A stretch of 7,668 bases of DNA, from assembly GCA_030590185.1 (NCBI GenBank), contig JAUUZB010000146.1:1-7668 (forward strand), written 5' to 3'. The position numbers were made by a program, and so were the translations under genes. A model generated the notes under the pieces. That model did not search any database. It saw nothing but the letters and a program-made list of their open reading frames with translations, and was not told the origin of the DNA. The stretch is from Deltaproteobacteria bacterium (lineage in GTDB: Bacteria; Myxococcota; XYA12-FULL-58-9; JAUUZB01). Numbering within the stretch: the stretch's first letter is position 1; each line of letters opens with the position of its first letter. Shown piece after piece: positions 1-7,324 of the stretch.

Positions 1-3000
1 AGGGGGCCGAGTCCGGATCGCCCGTGATCAGGGATCCGCTCGGGCTCTGCCAGGTGTCGTCCTCTTCGATGTAACCGACGTCCAGGATGTAGACCCGCCC
101 CCGGGCCGCGTTGGCCACGAACAGCTTGCCGCCGTGGAGCGCGAGGCCGTCCACGGTCGGGGACTCGGCCGTGAAGATCGGCCACGGGCCAAGAACCATG
201 GGCGGAGATGATGCCGCCGTGCCGTCGAGCACCGTAGCGATGTTGACGTACCAGAGCCCGCCGGTGTCCGTTTCCGCGATGAAGATCCGCGGGCCCTCAG
301 CCACCATCTGGAAGGGCGGCAAGGGTGGCGGATCGATCTCGATCTCACCGTTCGGCATGGGCGGGAAGGGCTGGTCGGTCGCCGCGTCGCTGAACCGGGT
401 GACGACCAGGGTGGTGCCCACGTTGTGGATCAGGTGGTAGGCATAGGGCCCCCAGGAGGCCAGGGCATCGCCGCGGGCGGCCCGCCCTTCTGAGCTACCA
501 GCCGGGGTCAGCCCGAAGGGCTCCGCGTCAAAGGCGTCGACCCGCGCCTCGAAGTCGCCCCCCGCCTCATCGATCTCGACGATCAAGAAGTAGGTGTCTG
601 GGAAGCCGTAGAGGTCCTCGCCGACGTTGGTCACCCTGACGAAGAGGGACTGATCACCATCGCTGTCGTTGATGTAGTCGATGGTTTCGGTGAGCTGCGT
701 GTCGTCCAGCGGAAGCATAGTGCCGCCCCCCGGGATCTCGATGACCATCTCGAGGTCCGCTTCGCTGCCGGGATCGCGTTGAGCGATGATCTTGATCCGT
801 TGCTCCGCTGGGATGGTGAGCGAGTAGTAGTCGATGTCGTCGAGGAGCGGGTTATCGGCGGGGTCCAGGTCCGGGAGGATGGAGAGCGGTCCGATCCAGG
901 CGTTGCCGGCCGGGAGGCGAGCGTGGTTGTCGTAGACGTCGCTGGCGTTGATGACCTCAGTGTTCACGTCGTTACCCGCCGGGCTGACTTCGGCCGTGTC
1001 CTCTAGCTCGGCGTAGGAGTCCACCCAGACGGTGAGCTCGTAGTCGACCGCGAACGGGGTCGGGTTGGTGACCACGATGGTGATCGTGCCGGACATGATG
1101 GCGCTGTTGTCGACCACGGGTAGCGGGTCGAGGGTTCCGCACTCCTCCCCGTCGACTGGCACCACGCTCTCCCCGCCGGACAGGTCGATCGAGAACCCAG
1201 CCCCGTCCGTGACCGCCAGGTTGCTGTTCTGGATGGCGCCCTCCGGGCTGGAGACAGAGACGCACAGCCGGTTGCAGGGGTTGAGATCGTTACAGAGGCC
1301 GGTCGTTGCCGGCGGCCCAACCTGGACGGCGTAGGGTTCCGAGCCCGAGTCGAGGCGCAGGCCGCCGTACCAGCCGGAGAGCAGCGGGATCGCAGCACCG
1401 GGGAGGGGCCCGGGCCGTTCGCCGTCGAATGGATCCGTCGGCAGAAACTCGAATACGCTCACCTCGAGGAAATTGGGGTTGAAGTCGACGTCGGTGTCCG
1501 GGCCCGTGAGGTCGGTGTCTATGTCGTCGTCACCGACGTAAATAAAGAAGGTCTTCGGGGTGGTTCCCCCGCTGTTGTCGAGTGAGAAAAACTTGAGACC
1601 CCCGAGGCCGACGGTGGCCGGCGTGGTTGGTAGGCCGGTGCACGGCCCAACCTCATAGCCGAGGCTGATCTGCTGCGGGGGTGGTGGCTCCCCCTCGTCC
1701 GGAGGCCTGCTGCGCACCTCGGCGAACCGACCGGGCGGCACCTCGATCTCGAAGATGTCGTAGGAAACGGGTGGGATGAGTGAGCCACCCGGGGCACACA
1801 GACGATACTGTGCATTGTTGGCGGCTGCGATCCGGGGGACGGCTCCGCAGGCGTTGTTGGGGCCAGCGTAGTCGAAGACATCGCTGGCGGCCCCGCATTC
1901 TTCGATGGCCCCCCACTCGATCTGCAGTCCGTAGCGAGAGGGTTCCGGGAAGAAGGCGGTCACCAGAACGTAGACGCAATAGGCTGTGCCGGGTGTTCCG
2001 ATGGGGAGGTCAATCTCCTGGGACCGACCCACCTCAATCAAAACAGCGCCCCCCGGGAAATCCACATCGTCCTTGGTGATCGTGAAGCCCTCTTCCTCCT
2101 CGTCGTAAACCACCGCGAACTCGACCCCCGCGGTGCAGTCCGGATCCGCAATGACGTAGCCCTCGACCATGCCGGCCTCACCCTCGGGGAGCAGGTTCAC
2201 CATCATGCGGCCGGGCTCGCTGATGCCGTTCACCGCGATCACGTACCAATCGTCGTCCTCGAACCCTTCGACATAGGCTCCGCTGTAGGTGCCAGAGGAG
2301 ATCGGGGTCGCCTGGGAAGAAAGGTCGTTGGTGCCGTCCGGGGACGCAGGGCCCGCCAGTGGTTCGTACGGATCCTCACCGAGGTCCCACTTGGAGGCGG
2401 GATTTGACGCCGAGACGTAGAGACTCTGACCATCGACCTCGACGTGCGTGGCGCCGGGCGAATACACGCGCGTGCTGGCGCGCGCCACCGGCTCCTCGGG
2501 CGAGCGCAGATCGATGGTCCACAGGGCGTTGTCAAAGCGCTCGTTGACGTCGGTGCCCCGGCTGATCAGGTAGGCCACGACCCCGGAGACGCTGAACTCT
2601 CCCATCAGGGAGCCATCGTCGGGGGCATAGGGCGCCACCGGGAACGGCTCGGGGCTCTGCACGTCCGAGAGCTCCACCACCTCCAGGCCCGCCTCGGAGT
2701 TCGCGAGGTAGGCGAGGCCGCCATGGATCAAGACGTCCACCACCGGAGCGCCGGTGTTGTGGAACCCGACCGTGCGCAGCTCCACCTGCTGGTCGAGGTT
2801 GGTTTTAAACGCGACGATTTGCAGTCCGGCGCTGGTGCCGAGGTAGATCAGGTTACCCTCGACCGCCAACGATTTCGCGCTCCCCCGGGGGTTGAGTGAG
2901 GCCAGGACCTCACCGCTGGGCTCGTCGAGGACCACCAGCCCGCGCTTCTCGTCGGCCACGTAGATGTAGGAGCCGCGGACCCGCACCTGGCTCGGGGCGC

Positions 3001-6000
3001 CGTTGACGATCTCGGCGACCGTGGATATCTCGAAGAAGCTCGACTCGCCTGGAGCGGGCCAGTTGTCCGGGTCCGCGTCGATTCTCAAGATCACCGGCAC
3101 GTCCGGGTGCTGGATGCCCAGGTAGAGACTGCTGCCCGCGATCTCTAGATTGGTCAACAGGTCGTCGAGCTTGACGGCCGCCTCGTCCTCCGCGGTCAGG
3201 GCTCCACCGAACAAGCCCCCGAGCAGATCGTCACGGCCTAAGTCGAGCACTCCCTCGAGATCCCCGGGTTCACATTCCTCGACACCGTTCACGATCCCGT
3301 CGCCGCAGGTCGCCCCTGCACCACAGCGGGAGGTGTCGTAGGAGCAGTTGAATGGGTTGCAGAACACCGGACCGTCTCCGAGCCCGAGGTCCATGCATTC
3401 GATTCCCAACTCCGTCCCAGGCTCGCAGTCCTCGACAGCCTGCACGGTCCCGTCGCCACAACTCGCACGCTCGCATCCCCAGGTGTCATAGGTGCAGTTT
3501 TTGAAACATCCCAGGGTGCCATCGTCGAAATCGAGGCCGGCGTCGGTGCAGATCCCGCTGGCCAGGCTGGGTTGAGCCCTCCACCTGATCGCTCGGGTGG
3601 CTGATCCACCCATGAGGAAACCGGCCCGGTCGTACGCCTTGGCCAGGTTCCAGGCGAAGAGCTTGAGGTGGACCTGCGACAGGGAAGAGTTATCCACCGA
3701 GGCGGGCCCCGCCCCTACGCAGGCAGGGTCATTCGCGGCGCATAGCTGACTGGTGTCAAAGCCGATCATCCAGACCCGATCCCGGCGGGCCGCGACCCGC
3801 GCCACGTAGCCGGAGGGGAAAGGATCCACATCGGGGGGGCCGAAAGGCATGCCGTCGTCGTTGAGGTAATCGTCCAAGCCCTGGGCCTCGGGGGTGGGTG
3901 CCGACGTGCCATTCCAAGCGGGGTCGGCGAGCTGGTAGATGGTGCCGGGCCGGAGGCTCGGGTCGGAGCGGATCAGGCTGGACCCGACCACCGGGCGCAG
4001 ATCAAACAGCCGCAGCCCAAAGGGTGCGGTGGCCATCACGGCGAAGGGGCCGGTGACCGCGATGTCGAAGACGGTGCTGTGGTCCGGCGGCGTTACCGCG
4101 CAGTAATCGTAGGCTGGGCCGAGGGCAGGATCGCGCAGGGGTTGAACCGGCAGCTCCACCTCGTGCACCGGCCGCGACGGGTTCTGGAGCGAGAGCACGT
4201 GCGCGCCGACCTCCGCGTCGGCGACCACCAACCGACTTCCGGTGAGGGCGAGCTTGCGAGCGTTGCCCACGACGCGTACCGGCCGGAGGCACCCACCCAC
4301 GGCGGTCGCGTTGGGGGTGAGATCCGACGAGATGTCCAGGTAGGGGTAGGGGAGATCGGCCTCGTCGGAGGGCACCGGGGGCTGGACGAACTCCCCACTG
4401 GGGCCGGTGTCGACGAGGAAGGCGCGCAGCCCGAGATTGCGCTGCGCCACCATCAGGCTGCTGCCGGTCACCACCATGTCGGCGCCAGCGGCCACCGCGG
4501 CCCAGCCATAACCGTAGTCGTCCGGGTCCGCGACGCTCACGGGCAGACGCAGGTCAAAGTCAAAGGAGTCGTTGTTCTGGGCAAACAGCACCTCGATCAC
4601 ACCGCCCTGGGCGACCAGGTCGTCCACCACGTCGGGCCCGACGAAGCCAGAGCCGACGCCATAGAGCGGCGCAAAGGCCGCGGATTTCTCCCCCAGCACC
4701 ATGATGTACGGGTCAACGACCGCCACCGCGCGCAGGGTCCCTGGCTCGACCAGATTGAGACAACCCTCAAAGGTGCAAAAACCATAAGGGACCGGCGAGT
4801 CAGGCTCCGCCATGGGCGAGGAGGCCAGGAAATCCGTGAGGTCGATGATCCCCACCCCGTGATCCTGGTCGCCGAGCACCAAGACGTCGCGGGGCTCAGG
4901 GGCCCATCCCCGGGCGGAAAACTGCACCCGCTCCAGGTCGACGATGTTGCAGCCCGGCGCAGGGGGCTCGTAGAACGCGTCCGGGCAGAAGGGGTTGGGG
5001 CTCCCCGGCCCGAGGTACTGGAGCTGTAGATCGCGGTCGAGGATCGCCACGCCATCGACGAACAACGAGGCGTAGAGCAATCCCTTGTCCCGGATCATGT
5101 CGCTGTTGGAGTCTTGCTCGTTCGGCTGCCAGACCATGGCCCGGATGGTCTTGTTGCTGAGCACCGTCTTCTTGAAGACCGGAGTGGTGAAGCTGGCACT
5201 CGAGTCGCCCGGGTCGTCCAGGTGAAAGAGTTGGATCCCCTGGTCGCCGCCGACGGCGAGCGCCGTGACGCCATCGTGGGTCACAACTTCGACCTCGCGC
5301 GAGAAGTTGGCTGGGTTGCCCAAGGTCGCGACGATGGTGGGCGATCCGATCCCTGGTAGCGAAAGGATCAGGACGCCGTCGTTGCCGTTGGCCACATAGG
5401 CGAACGGCTCGCCACTGGACGGGATGGCCACGGCCACGTCGCCGGCAAAACCGTCGGAGTGAATCGGGTCGCCGTCCGCCAACGATGCCGGGTCGAATGG
5501 GTCGGGTGGGGCGAGGTACACGGAGGGTTCACCTACGGCGCTCGTGATCGGATTGCCGTCGGGGAAGCTGAGACCCTGTTCGCCATTGCCGTCGGCGGTC
5601 ATCCAGAACGGGTAGACCACGCTGCCACCGGAAACGAACAGACGGTCCACGCCCGGAAATGCGCTGAGCCGATTCCACGAGGCGGACAACATGCCGGCCG
5701 TCTTGATCTCCGGCGTCACCGGGTTGCTCAACACCGAGAGCTCGTCGGAGACGGCGCTCTCGTGGGGTTGGTTGCAGTAGAGGGCCGCACCGAGCTGGGT
5801 CGGTGGCCGATCACTGATGGTGCAGGTGGTGATGGTGTCATCGACTTCGATCAAGTCGGTGCCGTCGAGGGCGCTGATCGAGACGAAGATCGTGGTGCCG
5901 TTGGGCAGCCCGGTGAGCCGAAAGCTCTCGACCCGGCCGACGTTGATCGGGGAGGGACCAGCGGCGGCAAAGGTGCCGGTGAAGTCGCGCGACACGGTGC

Positions 6001-7318
6001 CGTAGTAGATGCGGTAGCCCGAGACGTCCTCGTCCTGGGGATCCGGCCGGTCCCAGCGCAGGACCACGGCGCCATCCTCCTCGAGGGCTTCGATGTTCCC
6101 GGGCGGATCCGGGATCCGCGAGTCCTCGGTGAGGATGCGGAAGTCATCGTCGGAGAAGTTGCCCGCGCAGTCCACGGCGCGAATTCTCAAGATGTTGTCG
6201 ACCTGGGTGGCGCCCCATTCGGCGCCCTGGCCGGACTCCTCGAGGATGAACACGGCCGAGCAGGGGGCGCTGTCGATGTCTGAGCCATGGCAATCCTCTC
6301 CCTGACCCGGCTCAACGCCGTCGACGACAATCTCGCAGAACTGGCACAACTCGAACTCCCAGGCGCCGTTCTCCGTGTCCGGGATGAGTGGATCGGGGCT
6401 GCCTTCCCCCTTGCCACCGAAAACCTCGTAGCCAGCGAGGTTGTCCTGGGCATCGGAGCTCTGGGTGAATTGGAGGCGGTACTGGCCGGTCAGGGCCGTG
6501 CCGTCCACGTCGACCACCGCCCCGGGGGTGGTGATCCGCGGCGTGGTGGGCGCCCGGGAGTCGAAGAGGATCTGTCCTACCTCGAAGGCCGGGCTCTCGT
6601 TGCCCGCCGCGTCGATCACCTGGGCGCAGACGATCTGTTGACCCTGGTCGCTGGTCAGCAGCACGCGGTGGTAGCCGATGAAGTAGGCCTTTGGATCGTC
6701 CGGGGTGAAGGTGTCGCCGTCGCACGGCGCGCTGCCACCCTCGAGCTTGATCCAGATCGGCGCGGTGGAGTCGTCAACCACTTCGATGGCCACGTCGACC
6801 ACGGGCTCCGAGGCGGTTTGTTGGGTGCAGTCGGGGTAGACGGTGCCGGCGTTGTCCACCGGCCGGTGGTCGGTGATGATGTAGGTCGCCGGCTGACCGC
6901 TGCCATCCACCGCGAGGATCTCCGGGGGCATCTGATCGAGCTCCACGTCGAGGGTCACCGTGTCCCCTTGATGGTCGGCGGCGTCGCGGAAGGTCACCTG
7001 GATGGCGTGGAACTGTAGGCCCGGATCGAGCTCCAGCTCCCGCCAGGTCTCGACCGAGCCCTCATCGAGCGGCTCATTGTTGACCGACAGCAGCGCCTTG
7101 GTGGCGGCGCCCGAGAAGGTGATCTCCAGCTCGACGTGGGTGTCGTTGGTGTAGTAGCGCCCGCCCACGAAGCTGACATCCTCGTCCAGGATTTTGACCG
7201 AGCCCTGGATGGCGGTGTCCGCTGGGTTGTCCGGGTCGTCGATCCGCGTGGCGGCGATGTCCGGAATGCAGGAGCTGGCGAAAACCAGACAGGTGAGGCT
7301 CAGTACAATGCGACGCAT
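1..7318 (-). CDS. Giant multidomain beta-propeller/Ig/PPC lipoprotein (C-terminus outside window)
   Basis: One reading frame runs from ATG at 7316-7318 to the left edge without a stop: 2,439 complete codons plus one base. Codons mostly end in C or G throughout, as expected for a real gene in a GC-rich genome. The N-terminus is a lipoprotein-like signal with Cys17. After it come Ig-like domains (about 38-400, including an IDAAGNES motif), a fibronectin III domain (about 401-490), LVIVD-like propeller repeats (about 535-1235), a CGDG cysteine-rich repeat pair (1257-1355), more propeller repeats (about 1384-1645), PPC-like sandwiches (about 1662-2250) and another propeller-like stretch (2277 onward). 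The protein is rich in Asp, Gly, Pro and Val and poor in Lys. I see no protease, glycosidase or transmembrane domain. Such architectures are typical of large surface lipoproteins of Myxococcota; the ligand is unknown. It lies 23 bases behind a small membrane protein gene, probably in one operon. An alternative start at 7324 would add only Met-Asn. Confidence 0.93.
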   Translation of the reverse strand, partial: MRRIVLSLTCLVFASSCIPDIAATRIDDPDNPADTAIQGSVKILDEDVSFVGGRYYTNDTHVELEITFSGAATKALLSVNNEPLDEGSVETWRELELDPGLQFHAIQVTFRDAADHQGDTVTLDVELDQMPPEILAVDGSGQPATYIITDHRPVDNAGTVYPDCTQQTASEPVVDVAIEVVDDSTAPIWIKLEGGSAPCDGDTFTPDDPKAYFIGYHRVLLTSDQGQQIVCAQVIDAAGNESPAFEVGQILFDSRAPTTPRITTPGAVVDVDGTALTGQYRLQFTQSSDAQDNLAGYEVFGGKGEGSPDPLIPDTENGAWEFELCQFCEIVVDGVEPGQGEDCHGSDIDSAPCSAVFILEESGQGAEWGATQVDNILRIRAVDCAGNFSDDDFRILTEDSRIPDPPGNIEALEEDGAVVLRWDRPDPQDEDVSGYRIYYGTVSRDFTGTFAAAGPSPINVGRVESFRLTGLPNGTTIFVSISALDGTDLIEVDDTITTCTISDRPPTQLGAALYCNQPHESAVSDELSVLSNPVTPEIKTAGMLSASWNRLSAFPGVDRLFVSGGSVVYPFWMTADGNGEQGLSFPDGNPITSAVGEPSVYLAPPDPFDPASLADGDPIHSDGFAGDVAVAIPSSGEPFAYVANGNDGVLILSLPGIGSPTIVATLGNPANFSREVEVVTHDGVTALAVGGDQGIQLFHLDDPGDSSASFTTPVFKKTVLSNKTIRAMVWQPNEQDSNSDMIRDKGLLYASLFVDGVAILDRDLQLQYLGPGSPNPFCPDAFYEPPAPGCNIVDLERVQFSARGWAPEPRDVLVLGDQDHGVGIIDLTDFLASSPMAEPDSPVPYGFCTFEGCLNLVEPGTLRAVAVVDPYIMVLGEKSAAFAPLYGVGSGFVGPDVVDDLVAQGGVIEVLFAQNNDSFDFDLRLPVSVADPDDYGYGWAAVAAGADMVVTGSSLMVAQRNLGLRAFLVDTGPSGEFVQPPVPSDEADLPYPYLDISSDLTPNATAVGGCLRPVRVVGNARKLALTGSRLVVADAEVGAHVLSLQNPSRPVHEVELPVQPLRDPALGPAYDYCAVTPPDHSTVFDIAVTGPFAVMATAPFGLRLFDLRPVVGSSLIRSDPSLRPGTIYQLADPAWNGTSAPTPEAQGLDDYLNDDGMPFGPPDVDPFPSGYVARVAARRDRVWMIGFDTSQLCAANDPACVGAGPASVDNSSLSQVHLKLFAWNLAKAYDRAGFLMGGSATRAIRWRAQPSLASGICTDAGLDFDDGTLGCFKNCTYDTWGCERASCGDGTVQAVEDCEPGTELGIECMDLGLGDGPVFCNPFNCSYDTSRCGAGATCGDGIVNGVEECEPGDLEGVLDLGRDDLLGGLFGGALTAEDEAAVKLDDLLTNLEIAGSSLYLGIQHPDVPVILRIDADPDNWPAPGESSFFEISTVAEIVNGAPSQVRVRGSYIYVADEKRGLVVLDEPSGEVLASLNPRGSAKSLAVEGNLIYLGTSAGLQIVAFKTNLDQQVELRTVGFHNTGAPVVDVLIHGGLAYLANSEAGLEVVELSDVQSPEPFPVAPYAPDDGSLMGEFSVSGVVAYLISRGTDVNERFDNALWTIDLRSPEEPVARASTRVYSPGATHVEVDGQSLYVSASNPASKWDLGEDPYEPLAGPASPDGTNDLSSQATPISSGTYSGAYVEGFEDDDWYVIAVNGISEPGRMMVNLLPEGEAGMVEGYVIADPDCTAGVEFAVVYDEEEEGFTITKDDVDFPGGAVLIEVGRSQEIDLPIGTPGTAYCVYVLVTAFFPEPSRYGLQIEWGAIEECGAASDVFDYAGPNNACGAVPRIAAANNAQYRLCAPGGSLIPPVSYDIFEIEVPPGRFAEVRSRPPDEGEPPPPQQISLGYEVGPCTGLPTTPATVGLGGLKFFSLDNSGGTTPKTFFIYVGDDDIDTDLTGPDTDVDFNPNFLEVSVFEFLPTDPFDGERPGPLPGAAIPLLSGWYGGLRLDSGSEPYAVQVGPPATTGLCNDLNPCNRLCVSVSSPEGAIQNSNLAVTDGAGFSIDLSGGESVVPVDGEECGTLDPLPVVDNSAIMSGTITIVVTNPTPFAVDYELTVWVDSYAELEDTAEVSPAGNDVNTEVINASDVYDNHARLPAGNAWIGPLSILPDLDPADNPLLDDIDYYSLTIPAEQRIKIIAQRDPGSEADLEMVIEIPGGGTMLPLDDTQLTETIDYINDSDGDQSLFVRVTNVGEDLYGFPDTYFLIVEIDEAGGDFEARVDAFDAEPFGLTPAGSSEGRAARGDALASWGPYAYHLIHNVGTTLVVTRFSDAATDQPFPPMPNGEIEIDPPPLPPFQMVAEGPRIFIAETDTGGLWYVNIATVLDGTAASSPPMVLGPWPIFTAESPTVDGLALHGGKLFVANAARGRVYILDVGYIEEDDTWQSPSGSLITGDPDSAP
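2..490 (-). other. Third propeller-like segment, cut by the window edge (residues 2277-2439)
   Basis: After the PPC-like region the blade pattern returns: ASWGPYAYHLIHNVGTTLVV, then VAEGPRIFIAETDTGGLWYV, then LALHGGKLFVANAARGRVYI (Leu2399). These resemble the LVIVD-like blades upstream. A Pro-rich stretch (IDPPPLPPF) separates the first two. At least three blades are visible and the reading frame leaves the window still open, so a further propeller probably continues to the left. Confidence 0.55.
568..2335 (-). other. PPC-like beta-sandwich region (residues about 1662-2250)
   Basis: Three segments carry the signature of bacterial pre-peptidase C-terminal domains, an acidic residue and an aromatic followed by alternating hydrophobics: DDDWYVIAVNG (Trp1691), YDIFEIEVPPG (Tyr1853) and IDYYSLTIPAE (Asp2163). 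Each is followed by a second strand set, for example RMMVNLLPEG or RIKIIAQRDPGS. Between the second and third lies a stretch (about 1985-2105) with several cysteines (CNDLNPCNRLC) that also looks like a beta-sandwich but lacks the motif. PPC domains usually follow secreted proteases; here no protease is present, so they are probably structural or binding modules. Asp-rich loops at 1930-1945 and 2218-2222 may bind calcium. Confidence 0.55.
2380..3170 (-). other. Second LVIVD-like beta-propeller region (residues about 1384-1645)
   Basis: Six blade-like repeats follow each other at about 40-50 residues: LEIAGSSLYLGIQ, VRVRGSYIYVADEKRGLVVL (Tyr1451), LAVEGNLIYLGTSAGLQIV, VLIHGGLAYLANSEAGLEVV (Tyr1537), FSVSGVVAYLISRGT and VEVDGQSLYVSAS. 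The shared core is hydrophobic-x-V-x-G-x-x-[AIL]-Y-[LV]-x-[ADT]. This is the clearest run of LVIVD blades in the protein, and six blades is close to a complete propeller. A ligand or partner cannot be named from the sequence. Confidence 0.7.
3255..3550 (-). repeat. Myxococcus-type cysteine-rich tandem repeat (residues 1257-1355)
   Basis: Two units repeat at a spacing of exactly 51 residues: the first Cys at 1257 and 1308, and the CGDG motif at 1287 and 1338. Each unit carries C-x-D-x-G-L, a C...N-C-[TS]-Y-D-T-x-x-C cluster and CGDG-x-V-x-x-V-E-[DE]-C-E-P-G. This fits the Myxococcus cysteine-rich repeat (TIGR02232/DUF4215-like), an extracellular disulfide-rich module. The order is unusual: the array begins with the C-terminal half of a unit and ends with the N-terminal half, and it sits between two propeller regions. 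The units differ by a one-residue shift in their middle, so they are diverged rather than a recent copy. Confidence 0.75.
3612..5716 (-). other. First LVIVD-like beta-propeller region (residues about 535-1235)
   Basis: A recurring strand pattern, a hydrophobic strand, then V-A-[DN]-x-x-x-G, then a second hydrophobic strand ending in L/I-D/S-L, occurs at several places. Examples are FAYVANGNDGVLILSL (639-654), the segment with VLVLGDQDHGVGIIDL (about 808-830), RLVVADAEVGAHVLSL (1029-1044) and FAVMATAPFGLRLFDL (about 1090-1106). This matches LVIVD repeats (PF08309), which form beta-propeller blades. At about 700 residues it is longer than one seven-bladed propeller, so it may hold two propellers or carry large loops. 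An acidic loop D736-x-N-x-D740-x3-D744 looks able to bind calcium. Blade borders cannot be set by eye. Confidence 0.6.
5850..6118 (-). other. Fibronectin type III domain (residues about 401-490)
   Basis: The segment begins PDPPGNIEALEEDGAVVLRW and continues with D-x-S-G-Y-R-I-Y-Y-G and later L-x-G-L-P-N-G-T-x-x-F-V-S-I-S-A-L-D. These match the FN3 landmarks: the Pro-rich start, the Trp of strand B, the 'GYxIYY' strand C and the 'L..L..G..Y.v.V.A.d' strands E-F, with Phe in place of the usual Tyr. The length, about 90 residues, is normal for the fold. It links the Ig-like block to the first propeller region. Confidence 0.75.
6115..7207 (-). other. Ig-like domain block of the giant lipoprotein (residues about 38-402)
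   Basis: Three stretches look like bacterial Ig-like beta-sandwiches. The first (about 38-130) alternates hydrophobic and polar residues and closes with VTLDVELDQMPPEI. The second (about 168-258) contains QIVCAQVIDAAGNESPAF; the 'V-x-D-A-A-G-N' ending is a hallmark of bacterial Ig-like and cadherin-like repeats. The third (about 258-402) has the related ending RIRAVDCAGNFSDDD. The third also holds a cysteine-containing insert (CQFCEIVVDG) not expected in a minimal fold, so its borders are approximate. These domains normally act as spacers or as binding and adhesion modules outside the cell. Confidence 0.6.
7268..7318 (-). other. Lipoprotein signal peptide with Cys17
   Basis: The protein begins MRRIVLSLTCLVFASSC: two arginines, a hydrophobic core (residues 4-14), then A-S-S-C. 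Signal peptidase II would cut before Cys17, which would carry the lipid. Ser at -1 and -2 fit a lipobox; Ala at -3 is less usual than Leu, although Leu11, Val12 and Phe13 are close. The residues after the Cys are Ile-Pro-Asp. With no Asp at +2, an outer-membrane destination is favoured by the rule known from enterobacteria, which may not hold in Myxococcota. If the lipobox is not used, the segment still reads as an ordinary Sec signal. Confidence 0.7.
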
Positions 7319-7324
7319 GTTCAT

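Noticed and set aside
3289..3609. Minus-strand open frame of 106 codons in another frame
   Set aside because: It overlaps the Cys-rich repeat, which is clearly coded in the main frame with conserved CGDG and Cys spacing. It is kept only as a hint for the possible local frameshift at 3566-3610.
3833..3839. Run of seven G on the plus strand as a possible frameshift site
   Set aside because: It codes Gly-Pro-Pro in the giant gene, and the frame is sensible on both sides (GMPFG before, DVDPFPSGYVARVAA after), so no slip is indicated.
4079..5029. Plus-strand open frame of 316 codons
   Set aside because: It is exactly antisense to the propeller region of the giant gene, in the register where stops are rare because the sense gene avoids TTA, CTA and TCA. 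Its product is low in hydrophobic core and rich in His, Arg and Gly, with no recognisable domain.
5459..7018. Two consecutive plus-strand open frames (274 and 243 codons), which look like an operon
   Set aside because: Same antisense register as above, lying over the Ig, FN3 and first propeller codons. No domain is recognisable, and the sense strand gives a coherent protein with known folds.
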